Source of the DNA: Ancylobacter polymorphus | GTDB taxonomy: Bacteria > Pseudomonadota > Alphaproteobacteria > Rhizobiales > Xanthobacteraceae | Reading direction: 5' to 3' | Assembly: GCF_022836935.1 (NCBI RefSeq) | Contig: NZ_CP083239.1 | Span: forward strand, 682,001 to 746,000 | DNA length: 64,000 nucleotides | Shown: piece after piece, positions 63,463 to 64,000 of the stretch | Layout of the letters: every line of letters starts with the position of its first letter | Numbering within the stretch: position 1 is the first letter of the stretch | Program-made: the position numbers and the translations under genes | The notes under the pieces: model-generated | What the model was told of the DNA's origin: nothing | The model's input: only the letters and a program-made list of their open reading frames with translations | Database searches by the model: none

Positions 63463-64000
63463 GTGATCTCGGTCGTCATTCCCACAAGTGCGGGCGCCAA
63501 GCGGCTGATTCCCACCCTTTCCTCGCTGGTGCCCGGCGCTGCCGCCGGGCTGGTGCGGGAGGTGCTGCTGGTCGATTCGGGCAATGCGCCGGATGTGGCG
63601 GAAATCGCCGACGCCGCCGGCTGCGAATATCTCGCCGGCCCGGCCGACACCGGCGCAAGGCTGCGCCAGGGCGCGGCGGCGGCGCGGGCCTCCTGGCTGC
63701 TATTCCTCGAACCGAGCGGCCTGTTGCAGGAAGGCTGGGCGCGTGAGGTGCGAAACTTCACCGACCAGATCGAGCGCACCGGCGCCGCCGAACGCCGGGC
63801 GGCGACCTTCCGGCTGGCGCTGGACGGTTTCGGCATCTCGCCACGGGTGAGGGAGGCGGCGGCAATGCTGCGTCACGCGCTCACCGGGCGGCCACGCCCG
63901 GAACAGGGCCTGCTGCTGCACCGCCGTCTCTACGAGACGCTCGGCGGGCACACGCCGGGACCCAACGCCAATCGCCGTCTGCTTTCCCGGGTGGGCCGCA
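63463..64000 (+). CDS. glycosyltransferase family 2 (partial)
   Basis: The first 179 residues of a protein starting with GTG: MISVVIPTSAGAKRLIPTLS is the GT2 N-terminal strand-loop-helix, and LVREVLLVDSGNAPDVAEIA and RQGAAAARASWLLFLEPSGL follow the family order. The usual DxD is partly lost (LEPSG). The C-terminal part lies beyond the window. AAGG is 11 bases before the GTG. Divergent from the LexA-box-preceded gene. Confidence 0.8.
   Translation, partial: MISVVIPTSAGAKRLIPTLSSLVPGAAAGLVREVLLVDSGNAPDVAEIADAAGCEYLAGPADTGARLRQGAAAARASWLLFLEPSGLLQEGWAREVRNFTDQIERTGAAERRAATFRLALDGFGISPRVREAAAMLRHALTGRPRPEQGLLLHRRLYETLGGHTPGPNANRRLLSRVGR

Overview
The window is a high-GC (roughly 68-70% by eye) chromosomal segment of an alphaproteobacterium, most probably Hyphomicrobiales and perhaps near Xanthobacteraceae (Ancylobacter/Starkeya-like). 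The order rests on gene content: an F0 ATP synthase operon with paired b and b' subunits and no F1 genes, CcrM, a HisG/HisZ pair, a RibB with a RibX-like C-terminal domain, a dxs-tlyA block, a FixK-type box before a cbb3 oxidase operon, and a GAAC-N7-GAAC LexA box. The family-level guess is weaker. I saw no tRNA, rRNA, IS element, prophage or CRISPR array.

Layout. 1-3.2 kb: ccoNOQP (minus), ccoP cut by the window edge. 3.4-7.7 kb: membrane protein, msrA, secreted protein, YqhA-like protein and siroheme synthase (plus). 7.9-12.2 kb: hisG, hisZ and hisS (minus). 12.3-19.1 kb: an FAD oxidoreductase, a membrane TPR protein, an omega-aminotransferase, and a divergent XRE/MmyB regulator with an SDR enzyme. 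19.3-28.5 kb is the most distinctive block: a molybdenum hydroxylase pair (iorAB-like), fccAB and soxXYZA in one tightly coupled plus-strand run, then a two-component system on the minus strand and a small secreted protein. No soxB or soxCD lies in the window. 28.9-36.5 kb: hrpB, a Flp-pilin-like peptide, a CNNM/CBS protein, aroC, a hairpin-rich gap, and a ribB that carries an N-terminal helix-turn-helix. 36.7-49.6 kb: housekeeping and hypothetical genes (rlmD-like, tlyA, dxs, xseB, HDAC-family enzyme, Sua5/YrdC, SleB hydrolase, Tat-type carbonic anhydrase). 49.6-52.5 kb: atpI-B-E-b'-b with a clear promoter and terminator. 52.6-64 kb: smc, a FUSC transporter, ccrM, mutY (open in frame into csbD), dciA-like, dsbA-like, a VOC protein, a LexA-box-preceded radical SAM gene, and a glycosyltransferase cut by the edge.

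How it fits together. The cco and atp operons cover low-oxygen respiration and ATP synthesis. The fccAB/soxXYZA block could pass electrons from sulfide or another reduced sulfur compound to c-type cytochromes and so to the cbb3 oxidase. Two distant upstream regions (before iorA and before the small secreted-protein gene) share TGCGACA boxes with nearly the same spacing, which suggests joint control by the adjacent OmpR-type regulator.

The observations I rank highest are this sox/molybdo block and its shared boxes, the unusual SoxY carboxyl end, the HTH-RibB fusion with a palindrome in front of it, the mutY-csbD open fusion, and the AT-rich mosaic patch in hisS. All are read from sequence alone without database searches.
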